64,000 nucleotides of DNA from Belliella aquatica (GCF_014637795.1 NZ_BMFD01000001.1:576326-640325), one strand, 5' to 3'; counted from the first letter of the stretch, positions 54,254 through 62,786 are shown. The notes: generated by a model from the letters alone, not told the origin. Made by a program: numbers and translations.

Positions 54254-56706
54254 GATCTCGTGTAATTTCCAAGACGAATGACATCCGCAAAAACACCTGC
54301 CGCAGTCACGTCTGCTCCTGCTCCAGGTCCTCTGATAATCATCGGAAAATCATGGTATCTTTCGGTTGTAAACAAGATCATATTGTCACTTCCCTTCAAG
54401 GTGCTGAATGGGTGCGAATTATCAAGAGATTTCAGTCCAACTTTTGCTTTTCCATTTTCAAGCGTAGCCATAAAGCGAAGTTTTTCTCCTCTGTCTGATG
54501 CTTCAGAAAGAAGTTTTGCAAACTCTTGGTCGTGTCCTTTCAGTTTCTCAAAAAACTCACTAACTGTTTTTGGATCAACACAATCTTCAGGAACCATGCT
54601 TTGAATGCTGATATCTTCGAAATGTAAGTCTTGTTCTGCTTCTCTTCCCAAGATCAAAATTTTTCTAGCCACATCCATTCCGCTCAAATCATCTCTTGGA
54701 TCAGGTTCGGTGTAGCCTTTTTCTTTTGCTAGTTTGACGACGTCGCTAAATGGCGCTCCTTTTTCCAATTCACTGAAAATATAATTCATAGATCCACTGA
54801 GGACAGCTTCTATTTTGATCACTTTGTCTCCACTCAGCATCAAATCCTGTAAGGTATTGATGACTGGAAGTCCTGCTGCTACATTGGTTTCGTAGAGAAA
54901 TTTGACACTTCTTTTCCCAGCGAGTTTCTTCAGGTTTTTGTATTTTTCTAAAGAACTTGAATTCGCCTTTTTGTTTGGAGTGACGATGGCCACTTTAGCA
55001 TCCAATACTCTTTCATAAAAGTCAGCCACATCTTGACTTGCCGTACAATCCACAAAAACGGAATTGGAGAAGTTCATGGATTCCATTTGAGAGATAAATT
55101 GGTCTAGATTCATTGGCAAAGCCCCTTCAGCATTTTCAGGAAGCGGACTGTTTTTTAGCTCAAAACCGTCTTCATGAAATGCCATAAATCTCGAATTGGC
55201 GATACCGTGGATTTGAATATCAAGTAAGTTTTCTTTTTGTAACTTTTCTTGCTGATTGGCAATCATCTTAATCAAAGCCTGTCCGATCAAACCTACGCCG
55301 ACTAAGAAAACGTGCAACACTTTATTGTCGGACAAGAAGAAAGCTTCATGCAAGGCATTGAGCGCTTTCTGAAGGTCGGTTTTCGATACGACTGCGGAAA
55401 TATTTAGCTCAGAGCTTCCTTGAGCTATGGCATAGACGTTCACATTGTTTCTCCCTAAAGCTTGAAACATCCTTCCACTTGCTCCCGGGTTTTGCTTCAT
55501 ATTTTCACCCACAACCGCTACAATGGCCAAATCAGAGATCACGTGAACGACATCGATTTCTCCATTTCTAATTTCATGGAAAAATTCTTTTTCAATTGCT
55601 TCTTTGGCGAGAGAAATTTCGTTTGCTTTGATGGCGAGACAAGTGATTTGCTCCGAAGATGCTTGAGAAATCAGAAGGACATTTACATTTACACTAGCCA
55701 GTGCTGTGAAAATCCTTCTATTAACATCAATGACATCCAAGATTCCTGCTCCCTGAATATTCAGCACAGCAATGTCAGACATGGACGAAATTCCTTTAAT
55801 CAACTTTCCAGCAGGGGCATCGCCGTTGATCAAGGTACCTGGGTTTGATGGCTCAAAAGTATTTTTGATGTAAATGGGAATTCCCTTTTTCATCGCAGGC
55901 ATCATTGTAGAAGGGAAAATCACTTTAGCACCAAAGTGAGATAGCTCCATCGCTTCGCTATAGCTCAATTGAGGAATGGTGAAAGCTGAATAAACCAATC
56001 TAGGATCTGAGGTCATTACACCTGATACATCTGTCCAAATTTCTAAACTATCAGCGTGAAGCGCTGAGGCAAATATTGATGCGGTGTAGTCAGAGCCACT
56101 TCTTCCCAAAGTGGTTGTTTCCCCTTTTGAAGTGGAGGCTACAAAACCTGTTATGACCTGAATTTCTTGGTTGTTATGGAAATAATCTTGGATGAGATCA
56201 TTTGTCGCAGGAAAGTCAACTTTTGCATTGCCAAAGCGGTCATTCGTTCTGATCACATCTCTCGCGTCCAGATATTTAGCTGACAATCCAGAAACTTTTA
56301 AGGCTTCTGCTAAAATGAATGCAGAAAGTCTTTCACCAAAGCTAGCGACATAATCCAAAGTCCTTGGGGAGCATTCTTTGATTAAATAAATCCCATGAAA
56401 CAGATCTTCCAATTCATTAAATCTTACTTTGACATAGGTCAAAACGGGAGATTGAAGGTGGATAGGAAATAGCTGTCGAACAAGTTCAATATGTCTATCT
56501 TCAAGTTTCTTGATTTCCTGAACATAAGATTTATCTCCATTTTTGGCGGCAGAGGCACTTTGAAGTAAAATTTCCGTGACGCCACCAAAAGCTGAAAATA
56601 CAACGGCTATTTTTTCCGAGTTTTTGCTTTTTTCAATGATCTCAAAAACCTTTTTGATGTTTTCATGATTGGCGATTGATGAACCTCCGAATTTTAAGAC
56701 TTTCAT
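54250..56706 (-). CDS. thrA: Bifunctional aspartokinase / homoserine dehydrogenase
   Basis: Carries out the first and third steps from aspartate toward threonine and methionine. The 818-residue fusion has an aspartokinase domain (1-about 290, KFGGSS at the start, GRSGSDYTASIFASAL), two regulatory ACT domains (about 310-455) and a homoserine dehydrogenase domain. The latter starts with the NAD(P) loop GVGLIGQAL near residue 468 and includes GLPVINTLQDLMLSGD and the C-terminal GPGAGADVTAAGVFADVIR. The fusion is like E. coli ThrA/MetL. Feedback inhibition by threonine through the ACT domains is expected from the family. A threonine leader peptide lies upstream. Confidence 0.96.
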   Translation of the reverse strand: MKVLKFGGSSIANHENIKKVFEIIEKSKNSEKIAVVFSAFGGVTEILLQSASAAKNGDKSYVQEIKKLEDRHIELVRQLFPIHLQSPVLTYVKVRFNELEDLFHGIYLIKECSPRTLDYVASFGERLSAFILAEALKVSGLSAKYLDARDVIRTNDRFGNAKVDFPATNDLIQDYFHNNQEIQVITGFVASTSKGETTTLGRSGSDYTASIFASALHADSLEIWTDVSGVMTSDPRLVYSAFTIPQLSYSEAMELSHFGAKVIFPSTMMPAMKKGIPIYIKNTFEPSNPGTLINGDAPAGKLIKGISSMSDIAVLNIQGAGILDVIDVNRRIFTALASVNVNVLLISQASSEQITCLAIKANEISLAKEAIEKEFFHEIRNGEIDVVHVISDLAIVAVVGENMKQNPGASGRMFQALGRNNVNVYAIAQGSSELNISAVVSKTDLQKALNALHEAFFLSDNKVLHVFLVGVGLIGQALIKMIANQQEKLQKENLLDIQIHGIANSRFMAFHEDGFELKNSPLPENAEGALPMNLDQFISQMESMNFSNSVFVDCTASQDVADFYERVLDAKVAIVTPNKKANSSSLEKYKNLKKLAGKRSVKFLYETNVAAGLPVINTLQDLMLSGDKVIKIEAVLSGSMNYIFSELEKGAPFSDVVKLAKEKGYTEPDPRDDLSGMDVARKILILGREAEQDLHFEDISIQSMVPEDCVDPKTVSEFFEKLKGHDQEFAKLLSEASDRGEKLRFMATLENGKAKVGLKSLDNSHPFSTLKGSDNMILFTTERYHDFPMIIRGPGAGADVTAAGVFADVIRLGNYTRS

Positions 56707-56742
56707 AAAAATTTATTGTGTTTGATTGGAACGTATGAAATG

Positions 56743-56764
56743 AAGACCCATCATGATGGACCTT
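56743..56764 (-). promoter_or_regulatory. Attenuator-like hairpin upstream of thrA
   Basis: A near-palindrome centred on CCATCATGATGG forms an 11-bp stem with two G-U pairs on the minus-strand RNA, 37 bases before the thrA start and 36 bases after the leader stop. The tail is U-rich but not a classical U tract. Confidence 0.45.
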
Positions 56765-56792
56765 GGTGTAAAGGGCTATATGTATAAGGAAT

Positions 56793-56809
56793 CACGGGAT
56801 TACCCCGTG
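56793..56809 (-). promoter_or_regulatory. Hairpin over the stop codon of the thr leader
   Basis: CACGGG and CCCGTG form a 6-bp stem that covers the last Thr codon, the final Gly codon and the stop of the leader peptide. A ribosome stalled on the Thr codons, or one terminating there, would open it, as expected of a pause/antiterminator element. Confidence 0.45.
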
Positions 56810-56838
56810 GTGGTAGTTGTAAAAGTAATTGTCCCCAT
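56800..56838 (-). CDS. thrL: Threonine operon leader peptide
   Basis: A 12-residue frame, MGTITFTTTTTG, with seven Thr codons and one Ile codon, ends 93 bases before thrA. It uses the Thr codons ACA, ACT, ACC and ACG, so the run is not a simple nucleotide repeat. It has the composition of the E. coli thr leader but a different sequence, and lies between a consensus-like promoter and two hairpins. The frame is open further upstream, but only this ATG lies next to the Thr run. By analogy, low charged tRNA-Thr would stall the ribosome and favour read-through into thrABC. Coding is inferred from composition and position only. Confidence 0.75.
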   Translation of the reverse strand: MGTITFTTTTTG

Positions 56839-56931
56839 GCCAAAAAAACCATAACACACAGTTTTCACAACTGATTGCTTTGGAGTTAAGATATATTTAG
56901 CTGATAAGTGCATGAGAAATTTTTGATTATA

Positions 56932-56962
56932 CAATTCTAGGTACATTTTTTTAAAATCCAAA
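56932..56962 (-). promoter_or_regulatory. Promoter of the thr leader-thrABC transcript
   Basis: On the minus strand TTTG (56962-56959), exactly 19 bases, then TAGAATTG (56939-56932), a 7/8 match to TAnnTTTG. The predicted start near 56925 leaves about 87 bases before the leader peptide. Confidence 0.55.
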
Positions 56963-56988
56963 AAATTATTTGCTGTTTTTTTAAACAA

Positions 56989-57282
56989 AAGCTTTATTTA
57001 TTATCGAAATGTTAATTATTATCTACTTTTATTAAGTATATATTATTTGATTTCAAATTATAATTCTGAAAAGCAAGTCTTTTTTTTGCATTTATTCTTA
57101 AAACAAGGGGATTTGATGGGTATTTAATTTTTTGATGCTCACGAATTGTGGAACTCAATTTTTAAGAATATTCACGAATTTAAATTTTATCCTTTGATTT
57201 TTAAATTTTACCTCTTTTGGCCAAGGTAGTTTTCTATTTTTAAAATTATCTGTTAAATTTATTTACGTTCAACTTTAGCCAA
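56989..57282. other. A+T-rich region between the thr promoter and the META lipoprotein gene
   Basis: About 290 A+T-rich bases that must hold the promoter of the gene at 57283. I find no perfect -33/-7 pair and no gene. Confidence 0.4.
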
Positions 57283-57714
57283 ATGACAATGAAAAAATTA
57301 ATCAATCTCTCATTCGTTTTAGTCTTTTTGACTTTTTCTTCCTGTGATTCCGTCAGTAAATTGAATCCATTAAGTTTATTAACGGGGAATAATTGGGTTC
57401 TGTCCTCATTGCTGGGAGATAAATTAAATCCAAATAATTTTACTTCAGGCCTTCCCTTTTTGAATTTTATGGACGGAGGAAAGTTAGCCGGATTTGCTGG
57501 TTGCAATAACTTTTCAGGAAGTTTTCAGCTGGAAGGTACTTCTTTGAGCTTAGACCCTGGTGCGATGACCAAAAAAGCATGTGAAAGAGGAAATGCAGAA
57601 AGTGAGGTGGTAGCGCTACTTTCACAAGTAAAAAACTTTAAAGTTGCTAAAGACAAGCTGACTTTGTTGGATGGAGCAAAGGAGTTGATGAGTTTTGTAC
57701 CGCAAGGAAAATAA
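57283..57714 (+). CDS. META-domain lipoprotein (HslJ-like)
   Basis: A 143-residue envelope lipoprotein with lipobox FSSC (Cys21). One META domain follows, with NNWVLSSLLG at the start, GKLAGFAGCNNFSGSF (Gly-Cys-Asn core) and GAMTKKAC. In E. coli the META protein HslJ is a heat-inducible outer-membrane protein linked to novobiocin resistance; a general envelope role is all that can be inferred. Two possible starts, ATG 57283 and ATG 57289, differ by two residues. The gene stands alone before a strong terminator. Confidence 0.87.
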   Translation: MTMKKLINLSFVLVFLTFSSCDSVSKLNPLSLLTGNNWVLSSLLGDKLNPNNFTSGLPFLNFMDGGKLAGFAGCNNFSGSFQLEGTSLSLDPGAMTKKACERGNAESEVVALLSQVKNFKVAKDKLTLLDGAKELMSFVPQGK

Positions 57715-57730
57715 ATAAGCTTTAAAGAAA

Positions 57731-57769
57731 AAAAGCCCCAACGAAGTGACTGTCTTCCTTGGGGCTTTT
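57731..57769. terminator. Bidirectional intrinsic terminator
   Basis: AAAAGCCCCAA (57731-57741) pairs with TTGGGGCTTTT (57759-57769), with an inner GAAG/CTTC stem. It serves the convergent META gene (+) and the NTF2-like gene (-). Confidence 0.85.
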
Positions 57770-57772
57770 GAA

Positions 57773-58225
57773 TTAACAGCCTTCCTTTCTTCGGGTGTCT
57801 ATGATATAAGTTATTTTCCAGCCCTCTGATGTTTTGATCAATTGAAATGAATTGACCCCGCAGTGGCTAAAGCCATCATTGACATAGAATTCATAGGGAG
57901 TCCAAGCAGAGGCCATGTGTCCGTCTACTTTAATTTGGTACTCCAAAATCCTCTCGTCTAGCGTTGTATTATCTGGGGTGGTAGCGATTCTATTGACAAA
58001 ATCTTGAACTGAATTACTTCCTACCGTTGCTCCATTTTCTCCAATAATAGTTGTTTGCATCAAAGCATCTTTTAAAAATGCTTGCTCTACCAAAATTGGA
58101 TTCTTGGATTTCATACCTTCAAAAAGTGTAGAAATCACTTTTTCTATTTCTTTTTGCTCAGTTTGTGCAAAGCCGAACGTAGTCTGACAGAACAGGATAC
58201 AAGCGATTACGATAAATTTTTTCAT
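57773..58225 (-). CDS. Exported NTF2-like (SnoaL/DUF4440-type) protein
   Basis: A 150-residue product with signal peptide 1-20 (ending GFAQ). It carries an NTF2-like cone fold: a helix with IEKVISTLFEGMKSKNPILVEQAFLKDAL and later strands HMASAWTPYEFYV, GVNSFQLIKTSEGWKITYIIDT. Proteins of this group are often annotated as nuclear transport factor 2 family; their ligands vary and no catalytic residue is evident. It overlaps the end of the upstream DUF2807 gene by 4 bases, so they are one transcript. Confidence 0.82.
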   Translation of the reverse strand: MKKFIVIACILFCQTTFGFAQTEQKEIEKVISTLFEGMKSKNPILVEQAFLKDALMQTTIIGENGATVGSNSVQDFVNRIATTPDNTTLDERILEYQIKVDGHMASAWTPYEFYVNDGFSHCGVNSFQLIKTSEGWKITYIIDTRRKEGC

Positions 58226-58908
58226 TTCTTTTTAATATCTCCTCCTGTGTTTGTTTTTACATCGATCAAGTTTGGATTGCCGACATAGGTTATTTTTGCG
58301 GCAGTGGCAGCTGATCCTTTGATAGATTCTTTCACTCTGAATTCGCCTTTTGCAGCGGTATTTGCAAGGACCTCAGCATTGATGACTTCTAATTTTCTGC
58401 CATCAATATCTGCATTGGTGTAGGCTTTCAAGTCGAGATTGTTGGCACTTCCTTTTACTGCAATTTTAGAGTTGGTGGAAGCTTCTATAAATAGGTTTTC
58501 TGCCTTCACCGCCACTTCAATGTAGGCGTTAGCACTGCTGAAAAGATAGACGTTAGTTTCTGAGAGTTCATTATTTGCGAAAACTCTCGCACTGGTATTT
58601 GCTTGAATTTCGTCTATATCGACATAAGTAATTGTCACTTTTACTGAGCTTGATCTAAAATTGCCACGCCCAAGTTTGACTTCTAAAGCATCTTCCGATA
58701 CATTAGTTTCTATTTTGTCCAATTCTACTCCAGAAGCGACAATGGAGATGGAGTTTTTGTCTCCTCTGACCAATTCAGCTTCTATGGAATTAGAAACTTT
58801 GATACTTGAGAAATCTCTCAAGTCCCTTGTCTCTTTATTTGTTTGTGCTTGAGCTGTGAAAGCCACAAAAGAGATAAGAAAAATGAATAACGCGCTTACT
58901 TTTTTCAT
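58222..58908 (-). CDS. DUF2807 (GIN-domain) exported protein
   Basis: A 228-residue product with signal peptide 1-21 (ending AQAQ) and a right-handed beta-helix-like DUF2807 repeat domain. The family openings FSSIKVSNSIEAELVRG and VEVKLGRGNF-like turns are present, with later Asn/Ala ladders (SANAYIEVAVKAENLFIEAS). Such proteins were called putative autotransporter adhesins, but a barrel is absent here; a periplasmic or surface role of unknown kind is the honest statement. It is translationally coupled (ATGA) to the NTF2-like gene and follows the SDR gene by 12 bases. Confidence 0.87.
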   Translation of the reverse strand: MKKVSALFIFLISFVAFTAQAQTNKETRDLRDFSSIKVSNSIEAELVRGDKNSISIVASGVELDKIETNVSEDALEVKLGRGNFRSSSVKVTITYVDIDEIQANTSARVFANNELSETNVYLFSSANAYIEVAVKAENLFIEASTNSKIAVKGSANNLDLKAYTNADIDGRKLEVINAEVLANTAAKGEFRVKESIKGSAATAAKITYVGNPNLIDVKTNTGGDIKKK

Positions 58909-58920
58909 GATTAGTTTGGT

Positions 58921-59598
58921 TTACACTCCTCCGTATAGTTTGAAGGTCATGTTTCGCAAATCTGGATTGTTGATAGCATAATGCATCGCCTCTGCTATTT
59001 CTGATGGGTGTACCCACTCTGAGAAGTCTGCATCTGGCATAGACTCCCTATTTGGTGGAGTATCGATTATGCTTGGTACGAATATGTGTGACCTTATTTT
59101 TGTACCTATTGATTCTTCAGCAACGTAGTCTGCGAGACTGACCACCATTCCTTTACTCAAAGCGTATGCCACAACATTCTTTCCATCTTCTGGTTGAAGC
59201 GCAGGTCTTGCACCAACAAACAAAAAGTTCCCTTTATTGGCTTTTTTGAACATTGGTAAAAAGTTTTTTACCATATTGAAAGAAGAGAAAAAGTTCAACT
59301 TGACCATTTTATTGATATCATCTGTAGAAGTTTCTTCTATATTTCCGCCTGCATACCCGCCAACTAATAAAATGATTGCTTCGACTTCTCCATATTGCAT
59401 GATATATTCATTTGCAAAGTCAGCAGCAGATTTATCATCTGTGACATCTACCTCATACACATCATCGGCTTCTTCGATTTCATCTCCAGATCCAGGAAGG
59501 ACAGTAGCAATTATTTTGTATCCTTCACGTTTGAACTTCTCAATTACTGCACTCCCAAGATTTCCGGCTCCCCCGGTTACGATTATATTCCGATCCAT
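58921..59598 (-). CDS. Short-chain dehydrogenase/reductase
   Basis: A 225-residue classical SDR. The NAD(P)-binding TGGAGNLG lies at residues 8-15, the LLVGGYAGG strand replaces the usual NNAG region, and the catalytic pair sits in YALSK (Tyr-x-x-x-Lys) around residue 150. The substrate is unknown; the acidic residues early after the glycine loop do not settle NAD against NADP. It is the first gene of a minus-strand set SDR-DUF2807-NTF2-like and is divergent from the MscS gene (63 bp between starts). Confidence 0.87.
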   Translation of the reverse strand: MDRNIIVTGGAGNLGSAVIEKFKREGYKIIATVLPGSGDEIEEADDVYEVDVTDDKSAADFANEYIMQYGEVEAIILLVGGYAGGNIEETSTDDINKMVKLNFFSSFNMVKNFLPMFKKANKGNFLFVGARPALQPEDGKNVVAYALSKGMVVSLADYVAEESIGTKIRSHIFVPSIIDTPPNRESMPDADFSEWVHPSEIAEAMHYAINNPDLRNMTFKLYGGV

Positions 59599-59661
59599 AT
59601 TTAGTTTATTATTATGTTTGCATTATCTTCTAAAATTAAAGGTTAATTTCTCGAAACCATT

Positions 59662-60540
59662 ATGAATTTCAAAAAATCAGCTGCTCAGGTAATAGAAAAC
59701 AAGAAGCGAAGAGTGTTTTTATTCAAATTGATGATTTTTTTGACTTTAATCATTCTTATTCCCAACGTGGCGTATCTGAGGGAAAAGGTTATTCAGTCAT
59801 CCTTGGCACATCAAATATATAATGCGCTTTTGTTTTTATTTGGGGCCAACTTGATCATCTCTCTCGGAAGGATGGTCACAGCTGGGTTTTACATGCGTCG
59901 GATCAAGGAGGATAGAATTCATGGTAACTTTCTTCTAGGTATTACTTGGATTTCAAATATTTTGAATGTGATTGCTGCACTGCTTGCCTTGATGTTCTTG
60001 TTTGCGATCAATCCGCTTGAATTTTTGACGAGCTTGACCATTGTAGCCGCTGCTATTGCTATTTTGAGCAAGGACTATGTAACTAATATGATCAATGGAT
60101 TAATCATAATGTTCACAGATCAGTTTTCACTGGGAGATCAAATCAAAATTGGAGATAACACAGGCAGAATATCAGATATTACACTTTTGAATTTAGTGTT
60201 GAAAAATGAGAATGACGATTCAATCATCATTCCTAACAATTTAGTGTTTGCTGCTCAAGTCGTAAACCAAAATCAAAAGAGAAAAAATATTAAGGTGTAT
60301 TTTGAGCTGCCTTTAAGTGTATTGATTTCTACTTTGGAAGTAGAGAATGCATTGTCTTCATTTCTTTTAGATCAAGGGGAAGACGTTGCAAAGATTGATC
60401 TCACTGTTACGCTGTCCGATTTGCTCAAAGATTGTAAGCGGTTTGAGATCAGTGTTTTTGATAAGTATAGCAATGCTAATAAACTAGAAAAGCTTCTTAA
60501 AGATGGTATTTTAAAATTCACAGATGAAATCAAAAAGTGA
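59662..60540 (+). CDS. MscS-family mechanosensitive ion channel
   Basis: A 292-residue inner-membrane protein that would release solutes on hypo-osmotic shock. It has four predicted membrane helices (about 21-39, 53-74, 92-114, 121-145). The last is the pore-lining type rich in Ala/Gly and Ile (TIVAAAIAILSKDYVTNMINGLIIMF). The MscS beta domain follows (FSLGDQIKIGDNTGRISDITLLNLVL, then IIIPNNLV). The C-terminal domain is short. Its last 17 bases overlap the start of the alkyltransferase-like gene, so the two are co-transcribed. Confidence 0.87.
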   Translation: MNFKKSAAQVIENKKRRVFLFKLMIFLTLIILIPNVAYLREKVIQSSLAHQIYNALLFLFGANLIISLGRMVTAGFYMRRIKEDRIHGNFLLGITWISNILNVIAALLALMFLFAINPLEFLTSLTIVAAAIAILSKDYVTNMINGLIIMFTDQFSLGDQIKIGDNTGRISDITLLNLVLKNENDDSIIIPNNLVFAAQVVNQNQKRKNIKVYFELPLSVLISTLEVENALSSFLLDQGEDVAKIDLTVTLSDLLKDCKRFEISVFDKYSNANKLEKLLKDGILKFTDEIKK

Positions 60541-60859
60541 GAATTATTTTGATCAAGTTTTTCAGGTTGTAAGATTGATCCCAGCAGGAAGAGTGACTTC
60601 TTATGGAGCCATCGCCAATTATCTTGGTCTCAAAAGTGGAGCGAGAATGGTCGGCTATGCGATGAATGCTTCACATGGTGAAAAAGATGTGCCTGCACAT
60701 AGAGTTGTAAATAGGAATGGTATGCTTACCGGTAAACATCACTTTTCTGGTCCTAATGTAATGGAAGAGCTCCTGAAAAAGGAAGGGATTCGGGTAGAAA
60801 ATGATCAGATTCTAGATTTTGAGACTTATTTTTGGGATCCAAGTAAATACCTACTCTAG
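60524..60859 (+). CDS. Alkyltransferase-like protein (ATL; MGMT homologue lacking the acceptor cysteine)
   Basis: A 111-residue protein with the DNA-binding domain of O6-alkylguanine alkyltransferases: FQVVRLIPAGRVTSYGAIA, then ARMVGYAMNAS. Where the active enzyme has PCHR, this protein has PAHR (Ala58), so it cannot take up the alkyl group. Known ATL proteins bind O6-alkylguanine and hand the lesion to nucleotide excision repair. UvrB is encoded elsewhere in the window, so that pathway exists in the cell. The start lies inside the end of the MscS gene. Confidence 0.9.
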   Translation: MKSKSENYFDQVFQVVRLIPAGRVTSYGAIANYLGLKSGARMVGYAMNASHGEKDVPAHRVVNRNGMLTGKHHFSGPNVMEELLKKEGIRVENDQILDFETYFWDPSKYLL

Positions 60860-60883
60860 GTATATTTAGCCATTTTACAGGTT

Positions 60884-60918
60884 AAAAATGACAAAATGTA
60901 TTTTTATTTGACATTTTT
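60884..60918. promoter_or_regulatory. Inverted repeat upstream of the XRE regulator, possible operator
   Basis: AAAAATGACAAA (60884-60895) and TTTGACATTTTT (60907-60918) form a 12-bp inverted repeat with one mismatch and an 11-base spacer. Another TTTTTGAC follows at 60924. This fits an autoregulatory site for the downstream helix-turn-helix protein. Confidence 0.4.
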
Positions 60919-60977
60919 TAACACTTTTTGACTTTTGAGTATGCTTTTTGCAAATCAGCTATTAAATAATATTTATT

Positions 60978-61343
60978 ATGGAAGCGGAATTAAAAAGTCA
61001 CATCGCAGAAAACCTCAGAAAGCATAGAGTTTTAAGAGGTTACACTCAGGAGTATATTGCTGAGTATTTAGGAAAAAGAGATTACACTGCTTATTCACGA
61101 TACGAACAAGGCAGGTCAAATCTTAAAATGGAAGATGCCATCAAGCTTGCTAATTTATACGAAGTTGATGTTCAGGAATTAATTTCTGTCACACCCTCCG
61201 TATCAGCTTATTCAGATAATGGTAAAAAGACCAATGGACTTTTGTCAGTACTTGTAGATTTAGATGGTTCAAGTCTTACCTTAGAAGGGAATATTAGTAA
61301 GTTGAAGAGAATTAATGATCTTCTTGCTAAGAACGAACTCTAA
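60978..61343 (+). CDS. XRE-family helix-turn-helix transcriptional regulator
   Basis: A 121-residue product with a Cro/C1-type HTH (about residues 7-65: IAENLRKHRVLRGYTQEYIAEYLGKRDYTAYSRYEQGR). A short C-terminal part (TNGLLSVLVDLDGSSLTLEGNISKLKRINDLL) may dimerise. The targets are unknown. An inverted repeat 60 bases upstream suggests autoregulation. It is not accompanied by a toxin gene, so I do not call an antitoxin. Its stop codon directly abuts the stop of the convergent symporter gene. Confidence 0.87.
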   Translation: MEAELKSHIAENLRKHRVLRGYTQEYIAEYLGKRDYTAYSRYEQGRSNLKMEDAIKLANLYEVDVQELISVTPSVSAYSDNGKKTNGLLSVLVDLDGSSLTLEGNISKLKRINDLLAKNEL

Positions 61344-62786
61344 CTATTTCTTTCTGATCAAGTACAGTCCGAGAAACATCAATAGGCCATTTAAGATGAG
61401 TGCTTCAAAGCCAAACTTATAGCCCCAAAGTAACTTCTCAGAGTTTTGACTGATTGCAAAAGTAACTATTGGGGCAACAATGGCCAGATATGGCACAAAT
61501 CTGTCCTTTACTTGATATTTCGTAAATAAGCCAAATGCATATAATCCAAGTAGCGGACCGTAAGTATAACCCGCAATTACAAAGACTGCATTTATCACGC
61601 TTTGGTCATTTATCCATCTGAACATTAAAATTACAACAAACATTAATGCAGTAAATGCTAGATGAACTTTCTTTCTCAGCTTTATCTGTTCATTCTTAGG
61701 GTATTTTTTCTCAATTTCTAAAAAATCATAACAATACGAAGTCGTCAACGCAGTTAGGGTGGAGTCAGCACTGGAGTATGCAGCAGCCGTGATACCAAGG
61801 ACAAAAACGACTCCAGCGAAAGCAGTGAATTCTGTGGTAGCTAGCAAGGGATACAGATCATCAGTCCTTGTGGGGATAGCTATGCCGTGTGTTTCTGCAT
61901 AGAGATATAGTAGAACACCTAGTGAGAGAAAAAGTAAATTTACGAAAACTAGGATGATGGTAAACCAGAACATATTTTTCTGGGCATCTCCAATGTTTTT
62001 GCATGTAAGATTTTTTTGCATCATATCCTGATCTAAACCAGTCATGACAATTGTGATGAAAGCGCCTGAAACAAATTGCTTGAAAAAATTCTGGCCAGAT
62101 TGCCAGTTCCAGTTAAAGATTTCTGATCGGGAATCAGCCGCTACAGTACTTACATACTCGGAAATAGTAAGGATTCCTAAATCTTGTCCGATAAGGTAAA
62201 TACTTACCAGCACAGCAGCGAGCATAAAAAATGTTTGCAAAGTATCTGTCCAAACCACGGTTTTGATCCCTCCGCGGTGAGTGTAGAGCCAAATTAGAGA
62301 TACTGTAATCAACACTGATACCCAAAATGGAATGCCCCACTGATCGAAAAGTATCAACTGCAATACACCAGCGACCAGAAACACCCTTATGGAAGAGCCT
62401 AGAGTTCTGGAAAGAATAAAGAAAAATGCCCCAGTTTTGTAGGACCAGAACCCAAACCTTTCTTCTAAATATGCATATATTGAAACGAGATTCAATCTAT
62501 AGTAAAGAGGAAGTAAGACTTTTGCGATTACAAAATATCCTAAAGTGTAACCCATTACGACCTGGAAATAATTAAAATTACTATTTCCAACTTCTCCAGG
62601 AACAGAAATAAAAGTCACTCCTGAGAGTGATGCTCCAATCATACCAAAAGCTACCAAAAACCAAGGTGATTGTCTGTCTCCAGTGAAAAAGGTGTCTTGG
62701 GAAATGTTTCTTGATGTAAGCCAAGATATTAGAAACAACAGAGCAAAGTATGATGTTATTACTATAAGAACTAAATTTGAATCCAT
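61344..62786 (-). CDS. Sodium:solute symporter (SSS family)
   Basis: An inner-membrane Na+-coupled transporter of about 480 residues with about 13 hydrophobic helices. SSS signatures include GMIGASLSGVTFISVPGEVGN near the N-terminus, AVVFVLGITAAAYSSADSTLTALTTSYCYDF in the Na+-site region, and the conserved RGGIKTVVWTDTLQ loop. The substrate cannot be read from sequence. The frame extends upstream to 62855 with a poor start overlapping clpS; the ATG at 62786 begins directly before the first helix and is preferred (an ATG at 62807 is the alternative). Confidence 0.87.
   Translation of the reverse strand: MDSNLVLIVITSYFALLFLISWLTSRNISQDTFFTGDRQSPWFLVAFGMIGASLSGVTFISVPGEVGNSNFNYFQVVMGYTLGYFVIAKVLLPLYYRLNLVSIYAYLEERFGFWSYKTGAFFFILSRTLGSSIRVFLVAGVLQLILFDQWGIPFWVSVLITVSLIWLYTHRGGIKTVVWTDTLQTFFMLAAVLVSIYLIGQDLGILTISEYVSTVAADSRSEIFNWNWQSGQNFFKQFVSGAFITIVMTGLDQDMMQKNLTCKNIGDAQKNMFWFTIILVFVNLLFLSLGVLLYLYAETHGIAIPTRTDDLYPLLATTEFTAFAGVVFVLGITAAAYSSADSTLTALTTSYCYDFLEIEKKYPKNEQIKLRKKVHLAFTALMFVVILMFRWINDQSVINAVFVIAGYTYGPLLGLYAFGLFTKYQVKDRFVPYLAIVAPIVTFAISQNSEKLLWGYKFGFEALILNGLLMFLGLYLIRKK

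Noticed and set aside
56800..56988. 62-residue version of the thr leader frame
   Set aside because: Its first 50 residues have no leader-like composition, and its 5' end lies upstream of the predicted transcription start near 56925; the internal ATG at 56838 starts the Thr-rich peptide.
57139..57179. Repeated word TCACGAATT upstream of the META gene
   Set aside because: Only nine bases and two copies in A+T-rich DNA; too weak to call an operator.
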